Shown piece by piece: positions 7,244 through 15,452 of a DNA stretch of 64,000 bases. The position numbers were made by a program, and so were the translations under genes. The notes below the pieces were generated by a model, which was given only the letters and a program-made list of their open reading frames with translations, had not been told where the DNA came from and made no database searches. The DNA is from Acinetobacter pittii ANC 4050 (GTDB lineage Bacteria > Pseudomonadota > Gammaproteobacteria > Pseudomonadales > Moraxellaceae): positions 1,813,184-1,877,183 of the forward strand of contig NZ_KB976987.1 of assembly GCF_000399685.1 (NCBI RefSeq), in the 5' to 3' direction. Each line of letters begins with the position of its first letter. Positions within the stretch are counted from its first letter, which is position 1.

Positions 7244-7862
7244 CTGCACCTCTTTCCACTAAAATACCGTGGTTATCAACGCTTAACCGTAAATGAGTAA
7301 ATAACTCATTATTTAAATTATTAAAGTCTTGATAGCACAAATCAAAATCACTAGCTGGCATTTTCTTAATGAAATCTAGCCGCTGCTTAAATTGTTCTTC
7401 AAATAATTGAGGGTTTGTTCTATCCGGCAATAAAGCTAAATGCTCATGATTAGAATAACTCAACTGAAAAGCCATCATGCAGGCAATCCATTCAGCGACA
7501 TTCTTACAATTTGCCTCTAAGAACTCCGCTTCCATTCCAATAAGCTGTCTAACCGTAATTCCATTTTGAGTAGTTTCAGTTTTCCATTTATTTTCTGATT
7601 GAAGGAAAACTTTAGACCAATCAGTGTTCACATCCAGCATAGTATTACTTTGTTTTTCAAGATATTTAAGCAGCAGTAAATACCGTTCCTGAATTGATAA
7701 AAGTAAAGGATCCACATTGTCTAATGCTGATTTCAGAAAAGCTGAAAGTCTTTTTTCATTAAAATTTGGAGCAATGATAGATATTTTGAGACATTGCTCA
7801 AAACTAAGCTCTTGCATTTGGTAGGTATTTTCACCAACGTACACAGGGTCAAAAGTAATCAT
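7167..7862 (-). CDS. Putative tail/baseplate assembly protein (chaperone-like)
   Basis: The 231-residue protein is mainly helical, with a segment ELSFEQCLKISIIAPNF that recalls tail assembly chaperones and T4 gp26-type hub assembly factors, where a short beta N-terminus precedes a helical scaffold. ATG 7862 is chosen because GGAGG lies 7 nt upstream and the codon overlaps the preceding stop as TAATG; a longer start would run into that gene. The following gene overlaps its 3' end. The similarity is loose and the assignment depends on the gene order with the 7862-8674 structural gene. Confidence 0.5.
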   Translation of the reverse strand: MITFDPVYVGENTYQMQELSFEQCLKISIIAPNFNEKRLSAFLKSALDNVDPLLLSIQERYLLLLKYLEKQSNTMLDVNTDWSKVFLQSENKWKTETTQNGITVRQLIGMEAEFLEANCKNVAEWIACMMAFQLSYSNHEHLALLPDRTNPQLFEEQFKQRLDFIKKMPASDFDLCYQDFNNLNNELFTHLRLSVDNHGILVERGADDAPARFRTASVFTGIIKELDRSFA

Positions 7863-8674
7863 TAGTTGCCTCCATATAATGAGTAAATATCTTTTGAGTC
7901 CCATGCAGTTCGACTCATTAAATTAATATTGACGGCCAAACTTAACCGGTTACCATTTTCATCAATTGGCGCGACTATTGGAGCAGACACACTTTCAATA
8001 ATGAATGGTTTATAAGTTTTGCCGTGAGTTGTAAGAGATACGAACGGTGGAATTACACCCGAAAACAATCCTTCTAAGGTTGAATTTGAATCATTAACGA
8101 CATTCTGCAGTGTTGAATCAGAAGATAAAGAAACAGGTAGACTCCAAGCCTCTAGCTGTTTGATTTTGTCCTCAACTTCTGTTTTTGCATCACTAAAAGC
8201 TAAGAAGAAAATTGATAAATTTAGACGTACTGAAGAAGTAGACAGGAATACTTGAGTTGTATTCACTTTGGTTAAATTTGTGCGCCCTTCAACACTCTTA
8301 AGTGCATTTTCTGCAGTTGATAAAGGTCCAGATGCCATATCGCTTAATGCAGAAATGAAGGGTGAATTCTCGCCTAGAGTAGCTGCAGCTTGAAGCATTT
8401 GCCCAGTTTGCAAGTTAGCCATCAACATAGGCATCTTTAGTTCTGGATTGCTATTTTCAAATGGAGTTTGCCATTGGCTCTCAATACTTTTGTCGCCTTC
8501 AGTCAACAAAGCACGAATTACTGGTGATGCTACTGGGTTACCATCTTTATCACAAAGAGAAAATTCTGCGTATTTATGCTTTGAAATCGAACCAAAGAAA
8601 GGATCTGATTCAGTACTTGGCAATTTAGTTTTTGCTGTATTTACAGCTGGAGCATAAGCTAAAGCTTTGGACAT
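7862..8674 (-). CDS. Putative baseplate or tail-tube-associated structural protein
   Basis: This 270-residue protein has an extended N-terminus, a small helical patch around residue 100 and a beta-rich C-terminal half (SVRLNLSIFFLAF; VSLTTHGKTYKPFIIESVSAPI; LSLAVNINLMSRTAW). Beta strands ending in a paired alternation of this kind are typical of tube-fold proteins such as tube initiators at the baseplate. I cannot name the family. It is the first gene of a three-gene unit with TAATG coupling to the next, and a TGGAACA box lies upstream at 8740. Confidence 0.45.
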   Translation of the reverse strand: MSKALAYAPAVNTAKTKLPSTESDPFFGSISKHKYAEFSLCDKDGNPVASPVIRALLTEGDKSIESQWQTPFENSNPELKMPMLMANLQTGQMLQAAATLGENSPFISALSDMASGPLSTAENALKSVEGRTNLTKVNTTQVFLSTSSVRLNLSIFFLAFSDAKTEVEDKIKQLEAWSLPVSLSSDSTLQNVVNDSNSTLEGLFSGVIPPFVSLTTHGKTYKPFIIESVSAPIVAPIDENGNRLSLAVNINLMSRTAWDSKDIYSLYGGN

Positions 8675-8739
8675 ATTTAAGTACTAACTCATAAAGATAA
8701 AGTTATTATCAATTAAAAAAGAAGACCATTTATTAGCTT

Positions 8740-8746
8740 TGTTCCA
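8740..8746 (-). promoter_or_regulatory. TGGAACA box upstream of the 7862-8674 unit
   Basis: This variant of the recurring TGGAAC box has A at the last position and lies 66 nt before ATG 8674. No good -10 at the usual distance is evident, so it is one of the weaker members. Confidence 0.45.
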
Positions 8747-8803
8747 GCATTACAAACGACTAAAAAAATATTAAAAACAATAATTATTTATTTTTATATC
8801 AAA

Positions 8804-8831
8804 TTGATTGTGAGTATTTTTTTAGTATGAT
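8804..8831 (+). promoter_or_regulatory. Candidate sigma70 promoter for the 8876 moron
   Basis: TTGATT (8804-8809) and TATGAT (8826-8831) are separated by 16 nt, 45 nt before ATG 8876. The element is unlike the TGGAAC promoters of the late genes, as expected for a moron expressed in the lysogen. Confidence 0.6.
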
Positions 8832-8875
8832 GGAATTGCAAATATTTATTTAAACGATTGTTTGAGAAATAAAAA

Positions 8876-9937
8876 ATGTTAGATTTATTCACACCTATTG
8901 TTGAAGTTGAAAAACAGCATGATATTTTTAAATTTTTATCAAATGAAGCAATGTATGCTGAAAGGAATGTAATTTTAGATTGGGCTGATGGATTTGTTGA
9001 TCGAGATAATAAATTTGTAAAAGAATTCCAAACTACTTTTGAATCTTCTTTGATGGAATTATATCTAAATAAAATCCTGAAATCAGAAAATATTGATATA
9101 GACTATAAACATCATGCGCCGGACTTTGTGTGCAACAAAAATAATTTATCTTTTTGTATTGAAGCGACTATTGCAAATCCAGAACAAGATGGGTCGCCAG
9201 CATATGGTTTTTCAGAAGACTATTTAAATTTTAATATAGACTTTAAAGAGTTCAATAGGAAATCAATTATTAGGATTGCCAATTCTATTGTCACTAAATC
9301 TCAAAAATATACAAAATCATATTGCAAATACCCGCATGTAGTTGGTAAACCTTTTATTTTAGGTCTTAATTCTTTTGATCGTCCTCATTCCCATTTTATA
9401 GGTCATCGCGGTTTAATGGCAGTCCTCTATGGAATTTATCTTAATGAAGAAAGGGCGATTTCAGAAAAACTCTCCTATATTCCAAAAGAAAAAATGGATT
9501 TTATTGAGAAAGATAATGGAGCAGCAATTCCCCTCGGTTTTTTTACAACTTCGGAGTATGAACACATTAGTGGTGTAATTTATAACCCGTATGCTAATTG
9601 GGGGAAAGTCCAAGCATTAGCTGAAGTAACTGAAGCAAATAAATATACCTATTTTAATGCGCTTTACACTAGGGATGAAGTAAATGTGGATACGTTAATC
9701 CCAGATATCCGTAATGGCATTCCTAAAGAAGAATATTCAGAATCGATCTTTGATGGTTTATATATTTTTCATAATCCTCGTGCTAAATATCCAGTGCCTG
9801 ATTTTTTATTTAACCATCCCCAAATTGCTCATTTCAGTTTGGATGATACCGGGAATATTATTGAAAGAATTGATGGTAAATTTTTACTTTCAAGAAGTAT
9901 AATAGGTGCACGTGTAAGTTCGTTATTTTCTAAATAG
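8876..9937 (+). CDS. Moron: predicted PD-(D/E)XK-like nuclease-fold protein
   Basis: The 353-residue protein is on the strand opposite to its late-gene neighbours, with its own promoter and a bidirectional terminator, and is very AT-rich. Residues 50-100 read helix with Glu56/Glu61, then PDF with Asp83, then FCIEAT with Glu96. This follows the E..PD..ExK layout of restriction-endonuclease-like folds, but with Thr in place of the usual Lys. No HTH or membrane segment is seen. Proteins of this layout occur as phage-borne antiphage factors. Here defence is a hypothesis from position and fold pattern. The ribosome site is weak (GAGAAATAAAAA). Confidence 0.6.
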   Translation: MLDLFTPIVEVEKQHDIFKFLSNEAMYAERNVILDWADGFVDRDNKFVKEFQTTFESSLMELYLNKILKSENIDIDYKHHAPDFVCNKNNLSFCIEATIANPEQDGSPAYGFSEDYLNFNIDFKEFNRKSIIRIANSIVTKSQKYTKSYCKYPHVVGKPFILGLNSFDRPHSHFIGHRGLMAVLYGIYLNEERAISEKLSYIPKEKMDFIEKDNGAAIPLGFFTTSEYEHISGVIYNPYANWGKVQALAEVTEANKYTYFNALYTRDEVNVDTLIPDIRNGIPKEEYSESIFDGLYIFHNPRAKYPVPDFLFNHPQIAHFSLDDTGNIIERIDGKFLLSRSIIGARVSSLFSK

Positions 9938-9995
9938 TGAAGTCGTCAAAGACATAATATTTATAAATTTTATATTTTCGAATCAAGAAGCCTAT

Positions 9996-10024
9996 AAAAA
10001 TACGCTCATCAAGAGCGTATTTTT
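9996..10024. terminator. Bidirectional terminator between the moron and the DarB-like gene
   Basis: A5-TACGCTC (9996-10007) pairs with GAGCGTA-T5 (10013-10024) around ATCAA. It stops both convergent genes. Confidence 0.9.
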
Positions 10025-10034
10025 AAATTAAATC

Positions 10035-13000
10035 TCAAGCAGCTAAATTAATATTGTTCTCTTGCTCAAATTCATCAATCTTCTTGATAATTTCAGCAGA
10101 CTTGTTATATGGCATAACAATCTCATCGAATTCATTAACTTCTGTGCCCCAGAATTTGAGCATGATATTCTTGATCTGAGGTTTATCAATGCCGTCCCCA
10201 TTGAATACATACTTGCTACGTTCAGTTCTTACATAAAGTTCATACTTAGCAAGCTGCTCATCAATGCGTAGTTTTCTAGGAGGCATTGCGATGTCACGGA
10301 TTTCTGAAAAGAGGTCTTCAACACTTGTAAGATGTGTAAAGTCTAATTCTCGTGTTATTGGAACATCATTAGATCCTGCATGTTTTTCAATAATGATGAT
10401 TCGAGTTGAAACGGCGGTACCAGCATTCTTGAATGTAGATTGAGGTAACAAGATTTCAGCTGTTAGAACTGCACCTGGTGTACTATCAATAAATTCGTCC
10501 ACCTTTGAATCCATCGAGCCACGTGGTACTAAGGCCACAATACGACCACCATCATAAAGATGACCAAAGGCTTTCTTGATATGTTGAATTGCCAATGTGC
10601 CAGCATGACCGAACGGCGGATTCATCACAATCGCATGGTACTTATTCAATGACTCTAATGACTCGAATGTGTCAACAATAACTTTAGCACCTGTATTTGC
10701 CATTTGAGCACGACTAGCTAAAGACTCAGTTGGTTCAATCATTGTCAGCTCTACATCCTGCGGAACAAAACGACCAATTGCTCCATCACCAGCACTTGGC
10801 TCAAGCACAGAATCGCCAGTGTGCACCCCTGCCCATTCAATCATTTTGAATCCAAGTGGTTCAGGTGTTGCATACCATTCCTTACCTTCTCGGTTATCAC
10901 GACTTTCAGAACGCTTACCTTTGGCATAGTAGAATGTTAGTGCTTGATCAAATGGGGTTAACTTAGCAATACGGGCATTTTCTTCATCGTATGCTTTACC
11001 ACCAATACCATCATTTAGACTTGGCTCTTCATATTTAGCATCTTCATAAGCCTGAATTAACGCTTCTTTGATACTCACTACAGCATCAGCACCTTTGGCA
11101 AAGTTATCTACCGTTTCAGCTCGTCCAGCAATTGTGTCTGCAAATGCAGCCCGTTCCCATGCTGTACCAGTGGTTAAGTATCTCTGAATAGCATTCGATG
11201 CTTGTCCAGTACGATAGATACGCCCTTCTGTCTGTCTTAACTTGGCCGGCTTTGTTGGCTGCCCAATATTAATTAAAACTCGCTGATGTTTACCTGTTGT
11301 ATCATGCAAGCTAATTCCCGTTGAGCCTGCATCTGATTGCAAAATTAGAATATCGTGCCCGCTTCCATCGGTATTAAATAAAGCTACGTTAGATTCACGT
11401 TGTTGCTTTGAAATGCGGCCATTAAATAAAAGGGCACTTGGAAATGCTTTCTTTAAGGTCTCAACTGGTGAATCATAATCAAGATTGAGATTCACTAGAT
11501 CTGGTCTAGCTTCCTTGAATGAATCGTATTCAAGCTCAATATCATCTCTTAAATGGCTCTCATATTTTTCGATATCAAGCTGACTAATCAAGAAAGGTGC
11601 AAAACCACCACCTTCGTTATAATCATGGAAAATAACTACTTTACGGCCTAATGCTAAGTGCTTTTTCACCATATCAACACAAGCTTCAGCTTTAATAGCT
11701 TCCAACAGACGGCGTCTTGCTAAATAATCAAACCGTTTTGCAATAATTTCGTATATGTTTTTAAAACGATTTCCAGTGAATAACTGATCATACTCTTGCA
11801 TAGATGCATGACGTCCCCAGCCTGTTGTTGGTTTACCAGTCTGAGCAGCCCATTCTTCAAAAGTTCGTGTTTTATGTCCTTCAATTTCTTTATAACCATT
11901 GCGAAGATAAGTTAAACCTTCATCAATAAGTTCACCAACACGAGAGCCAATTAGAATAAATTTACGATCATAGTCAAAATTAACTTCTAAATCGCGTCCA
12001 GACATAGCACCAGTGTTTTTAAGATTTTCGGCAAACTGTCTTTCCAGTACGCCTGTATCCACCTTAGCTTCTGGTCGCGTCAACTTACCATATCGCTTTC
12101 GATATCCAAGATTTCCCATATAGAAGTGCTCTCGAGCCTTACTAAATCCTTCAGCTAAATTACCTTGGTCATCAACAGATACTGAGGGAGACATATAATC
12201 AAATAAATAGCCTTCCGCCCAATCAAGTGAAAAGTGATAACTAAATGGAGTAGCAGATAAGAAAACAACTTTGACCTTACTTTTCTGGTGTTTCCAATTC
12301 AAATTCCAGATCCTTCGTTGTTCGTTTCGAAGGACCTGCATTTTGTTGTAAGCGCTTAGGTATTGTTCTGTTTCTTTACCATTTTCATCGAATTCTTCAA
12401 TTGGCATCTGCTCAGCAAACTTATCTTCAAACCACTCATTAAAACCATGCAAATGCCCGGTTAATGCTCGTAGTTTGTTTAATGCTGCAGTTGCTTTACC
12501 ATCTGATGATTGCGATAGAGTATGGGCTTCATCAATTAAAATTAGGTCCCAATGTTTGTGAACCAAACTTTTATTTTGACCAAAATTTGCAAAGGTTGTG
12601 ACTACAACTGAGTGCTCATCACCGCCGTTATCTTTAATACTTTTTAATTTGTAAGCCTTGATATGCAAAGGGCTTGAGCTTTTTACAAAGTCATTTGCAA
12701 TTTTATCATTTAAAGTAACAATCAAAATATTCTTAAGCCCAGCATTGATAAACCGCTTTGCTACACCCAGCCCAGTAAAGGTTTTTCCAGTACCTGTGCC
12801 GTTAGTAAAAAGAATACCTTTCTTATTTTCCTCAATTAAGCGCTTTTCAGTCTTAAAAACATCACCACGCTGTGCAGATTGTAGATATGGCAAAGCTTCG
12901 TCAATATTTGAAGCATCACTCCAAACGGTTTCTACATTATCTGCTTTTAATTGAGCTTCTAGCTTTTCATCTAAGGCAGCTCTAACTGATTTAGCAGATT

Positions 13001-13865
13001 GTACAATTGATCGATCTCTTGCTCGTTTAAGAGATGATCTCTTACCAGATAGTTCACTGCTTCGGCTGCTGTTAGCCCGGTTAGAACTGGTTCCACTATC
13101 TCCATCTGAAGATTCATTTCTTGGATTTCGGACGCTAGATAAACTTGCATCATCACTTTTTGATAAGCCAGAATTACCGACTCTGAGTTCCCCAATTTCT
13201 CCATCACTTCTGATTGCTTCTGAAGCCTCAAGTTCATCTTTTCCTGATCCAATTGTAGAAACAATTGGTCCTCTGGATCTGAAACGAAATTCGCCAACTG
13301 ATTCCACATCTGAATTGGTATTTGATACATAGGAGAATAACCCTTTTACTAGTTGCTGATCTTCAGAAAGAAGTGAGTCTGGAATAGATTTAAGATGTTT
13401 TGAGCGTACTAGAATTTCGCCCTGAGAATAAAAGGCATAAGGGTCATATTCTTTAGCTTTGGTTAATTTGATGCCTTTTAGACCAATAACCTGTAGCGTT
13501 TTATTCTTTTTAGTTATGTATGGCTTCAGCTCTTTATCGCTAGCAAAAAGGGAGACAATTGTCTCTAGTTGTTCAATAACATTTCTGGAACTGTTATTAA
13601 GGTGTTGGATAACTGATTCATCAATGTTTTTGATAGCCTCGTTATATAAGACTTCAATAACTTCATCCAATTTTGGAAAGTCACTTTCTTGACGGGCAAA
13701 AGCTAAAGCTTGCTTTGCTACAGACAAGTTAAGTTCTACTTGTTTATGAATGATTAGAAGGAAAAATCGAGCAATATTGCTCTGAAAATGCATGAAATCA
13801 ATCATGTAATAAATCGCAACCAATACCGTGTCTTTAGTGATTGGTTTAAGCTTTAAGATGGACAT
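10035..13865 (-). CDS. DarB-like antirestriction protein: SNF2-type helicase fused to N6-methyltransferase
   Basis: P1 DarB is packaged in the head and injected to protect incoming DNA from type I restriction. This 1276-residue homologue-like protein has a helical N-terminus, a Ser-rich linker (about 230-285), then Walker A GTGTGKT near residue 357, DEAH near 446, and a motif VI-like QTEGRIYRTGQ near 880. The methyltransferase part has LEPSAGDGAIG near 1028 and the catalytic NPPF near 1083. It is shorter than P1 DarB (over 2200). ATG 13865 follows GAGGG. A TGGAACC box with TATGAT 18 nt on, and an 11-bp stem-loop, precede the start. It lies downstream of DdrB- and DarA-like genes. The family match is by architecture. 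Confidence 0.78.
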   Translation of the reverse strand: MSILKLKPITKDTVLVAIYYMIDFMHFQSNIARFFLLIIHKQVELNLSVAKQALAFARQESDFPKLDEVIEVLYNEAIKNIDESVIQHLNNSSRNVIEQLETIVSLFASDKELKPYITKKNKTLQVIGLKGIKLTKAKEYDPYAFYSQGEILVRSKHLKSIPDSLLSEDQQLVKGLFSYVSNTNSDVESVGEFRFRSRGPIVSTIGSGKDELEASEAIRSDGEIGELRVGNSGLSKSDDASLSSVRNPRNESSDGDSGTSSNRANSSRSSELSGKRSSLKRARDRSIVQSAKSVRAALDEKLEAQLKADNVETVWSDASNIDEALPYLQSAQRGDVFKTEKRLIEENKKGILFTNGTGTGKTFTGLGVAKRFINAGLKNILIVTLNDKIANDFVKSSSPLHIKAYKLKSIKDNGGDEHSVVVTTFANFGQNKSLVHKHWDLILIDEAHTLSQSSDGKATAALNKLRALTGHLHGFNEWFEDKFAEQMPIEEFDENGKETEQYLSAYNKMQVLRNEQRRIWNLNWKHQKSKVKVVFLSATPFSYHFSLDWAEGYLFDYMSPSVSVDDQGNLAEGFSKAREHFYMGNLGYRKRYGKLTRPEAKVDTGVLERQFAENLKNTGAMSGRDLEVNFDYDRKFILIGSRVGELIDEGLTYLRNGYKEIEGHKTRTFEEWAAQTGKPTTGWGRHASMQEYDQLFTGNRFKNIYEIIAKRFDYLARRRLLEAIKAEACVDMVKKHLALGRKVVIFHDYNEGGGFAPFLISQLDIEKYESHLRDDIELEYDSFKEARPDLVNLNLDYDSPVETLKKAFPSALLFNGRISKQQRESNVALFNTDGSGHDILILQSDAGSTGISLHDTTGKHQRVLINIGQPTKPAKLRQTEGRIYRTGQASNAIQRYLTTGTAWERAAFADTIAGRAETVDNFAKGADAVVSIKEALIQAYEDAKYEEPSLNDGIGGKAYDEENARIAKLTPFDQALTFYYAKGKRSESRDNREGKEWYATPEPLGFKMIEWAGVHTGDSVLEPSAGDGAIGRFVPQDVELTMIEPTESLASRAQMANTGAKVIVDTFESLESLNKYHAIVMNPPFGHAGTLAIQHIKKAFGHLYDGGRIVALVPRGSMDSKVDEFIDSTPGAVLTAEILLPQSTFKNAGTAVSTRIIIIEKHAGSNDVPITRELDFTHLTSVEDLFSEIRDIAMPPRKLRIDEQLAKYELYVRTERSKYVFNGDGIDKPQIKNIMLKFWGTEVNEFDEIVMPYNKSAEIIKKIDEFEQENNINLAA

Positions 13866-13873
13866 ATATCCCT

Positions 13874-13902
13874 CAACATAGGAACTTTACATTCCTATGT
13901 TG
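13874..13902 (-). promoter_or_regulatory. Start-proximal stem-loop of the DarB-like gene
   Basis: CAACATAGGAA (13874-13884) pairs perfectly with TTCCTATGTTG (13892-13902) around a 7-nt loop. On the minus strand the stem ends just before GAGGG and ATG 13865, and the predicted mRNA 5' end falls at or near its base. Confidence 0.7.
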
Positions 13903-13930
13903 AATGATCATAAGTACTTAATTTTCTGCA

Positions 13931-13937
13931 GGTTCCA
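13931..13937 (-). promoter_or_regulatory. TGGAACC box of the DarB-like gene
   Basis: On the minus strand TGGAACC is followed after 18 nt by TATGAT, the best -10 match among the boxes. It lies between the DdrB-like stop and the DarB-like start, giving DarB its own promoter. Confidence 0.75.
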
Positions 13938-13940
13938 GAA

Positions 13941-15452
13941 CTAAATATCTAACCCTTCGAAAAGAATTTCATTAATTTTATTCACTTCTGGTTTTTCATT
14001 ATCATCATCTTGACCAACTTTGATTTTCAAAGCACCGTGGAAACGTTCAGCTCCTTCTTTGGTTAATCGAATTATCTTAGGCCTACTTGTAATACTGGAC
14101 TCAATCAAAGAATCGTACATTTGCACACTAATAAAATCTTCCCCAAGAACTTGTTTTGCGTATTGGATAGCATCTTTAACGCTGACCGGCTCAGGCTCAC
14201 CAAATAAACCGATATTATTGCTTTCTAAAGCTTGTTTTTCAGCAAATTCAGCTAGTGCTTTAAACAACATGCTCATTTTTTTAGAACTGCGGCTATTCTT
14301 GGCTAGAAACACGGCGAGCTCAGCAACACCTTCTCCCAGATCCTCAAAAAGCCCTTGCTGTTTTACAAACTCAACAATATCTTGATCATTTTGCTTTGCA
14401 GATAAAATAGTGTTTGCTGCATCAATAATTGCATTAGCAACACGCTGATCTATAGCTTGCTCCATACCATCAACGATTTGATCTGATATTTCCTGAACAT
14501 TCCCACGACTTATAGCTTGCGCTTCAATGAATTTAGGCGCTGCAACACCGAGCGCATTTAGCATGTTTTGAAGATCTGGTTTTGTATGATCAGCCATCAT
14601 TTCTAACAAACGATCATCATTGTAAGCTTTACTAAAAATTGCAGCCTTAATTCTGCTAATGAGTGCTTGCGTTGGCTTTTTATCTTTGGTGGTGTACTGG
14701 GCTGCTTCAGTATCACCTAATTTAGTTAAAAATCCTTGAATAAACTTTTGATTACTTACTGCCAGTAAATCGCCATCTTCACTTGGATTAAAGAGAGCCA
14801 GTAAATTCTCATCTAACCGCTTCGCATCTGCTTTAGCCCGCTCAGTAGCTGAAAAAGACAACTTATCATCTTGATTAGCATCAATGGCGAATTGAGCTCT
14901 ATCAATCTCAGTTGTACGAAGACGTATTAAGATTGGTTGAGCTATAGCTTGGACCTGCTCACTGCTAAAACCAAAGTAATCAGCTTCATCAATCAACCAT
15001 TGTTTATACTCTTCTGCAGTACCACGCTCATAGGCAAGCTTGATTGCCATTGTTCGGCCATTTCCTGATTCAACAACTAAATCATCACCAGTTATCGGTG
15101 CTCCCGTGTCTGCCCGACCTGAGCGGCCTAGGCTTTCGGGGTCTAAATCATTAGCAGTTTTCTGTACCCATACTTGTGAGGATTCACGACTACGATCTCG
15201 TGGCTGCAATTCTTGCGGATAATTAGGGTTTTCCGCACCTGTTGCTGTATGAGATGCAATTACTTGATCAATATCAACTAAAGCGAATACAGTAGAAATC
15301 TTTTGTCCCTTGGCTGTTTTCACATTATTAGTTCTACCCTTCAAAAGCCCAGTAAAGGGCTGTTTAGGTTTAAAGAAACTAATCATTTGATCAATTACAA
15401 CTAATGGATTTTTAGCAATATCTTGAGTAGAAATTAGATTTAAAGTTGTCAT
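13941..15452 (-). CDS. DdrB-like protein with ParB-superfamily domain
   Basis: The 503-residue protein shows the conserved signature of the ddrB-type ParB superfamily domain: NPNYPQELQPRDRSRESSQ at 75-93, LDPESLG near 108 and VESGNGRTMAI at 127-137. In P1, ddrB lies in the darA operon and its product is a virion-associated antirestriction component. The rest is helical. Its ATG overlaps the DarA-like stop as TAATG, so the two are cotranslated. The ParB-type fold suggests nucleotide-dependent clamping on DNA, but the role in P1 itself is not well known. Domain assignment is confident. Function is inferred from the neighbours. Confidence 0.78.
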   Translation of the reverse strand: MTTLNLISTQDIAKNPLVVIDQMISFFKPKQPFTGLLKGRTNNVKTAKGQKISTVFALVDIDQVIASHTATGAENPNYPQELQPRDRSRESSQVWVQKTANDLDPESLGRSGRADTGAPITGDDLVVESGNGRTMAIKLAYERGTAEEYKQWLIDEADYFGFSSEQVQAIAQPILIRLRTTEIDRAQFAIDANQDDKLSFSATERAKADAKRLDENLLALFNPSEDGDLLAVSNQKFIQGFLTKLGDTEAAQYTTKDKKPTQALISRIKAAIFSKAYNDDRLLEMMADHTKPDLQNMLNALGVAAPKFIEAQAISRGNVQEISDQIVDGMEQAIDQRVANAIIDAANTILSAKQNDQDIVEFVKQQGLFEDLGEGVAELAVFLAKNSRSSKKMSMLFKALAEFAEKQALESNNIGLFGEPEPVSVKDAIQYAKQVLGEDFISVQMYDSLIESSITSRPKIIRLTKEGAERFHGALKIKVGQDDDNEKPEVNKINEILFEGLDI

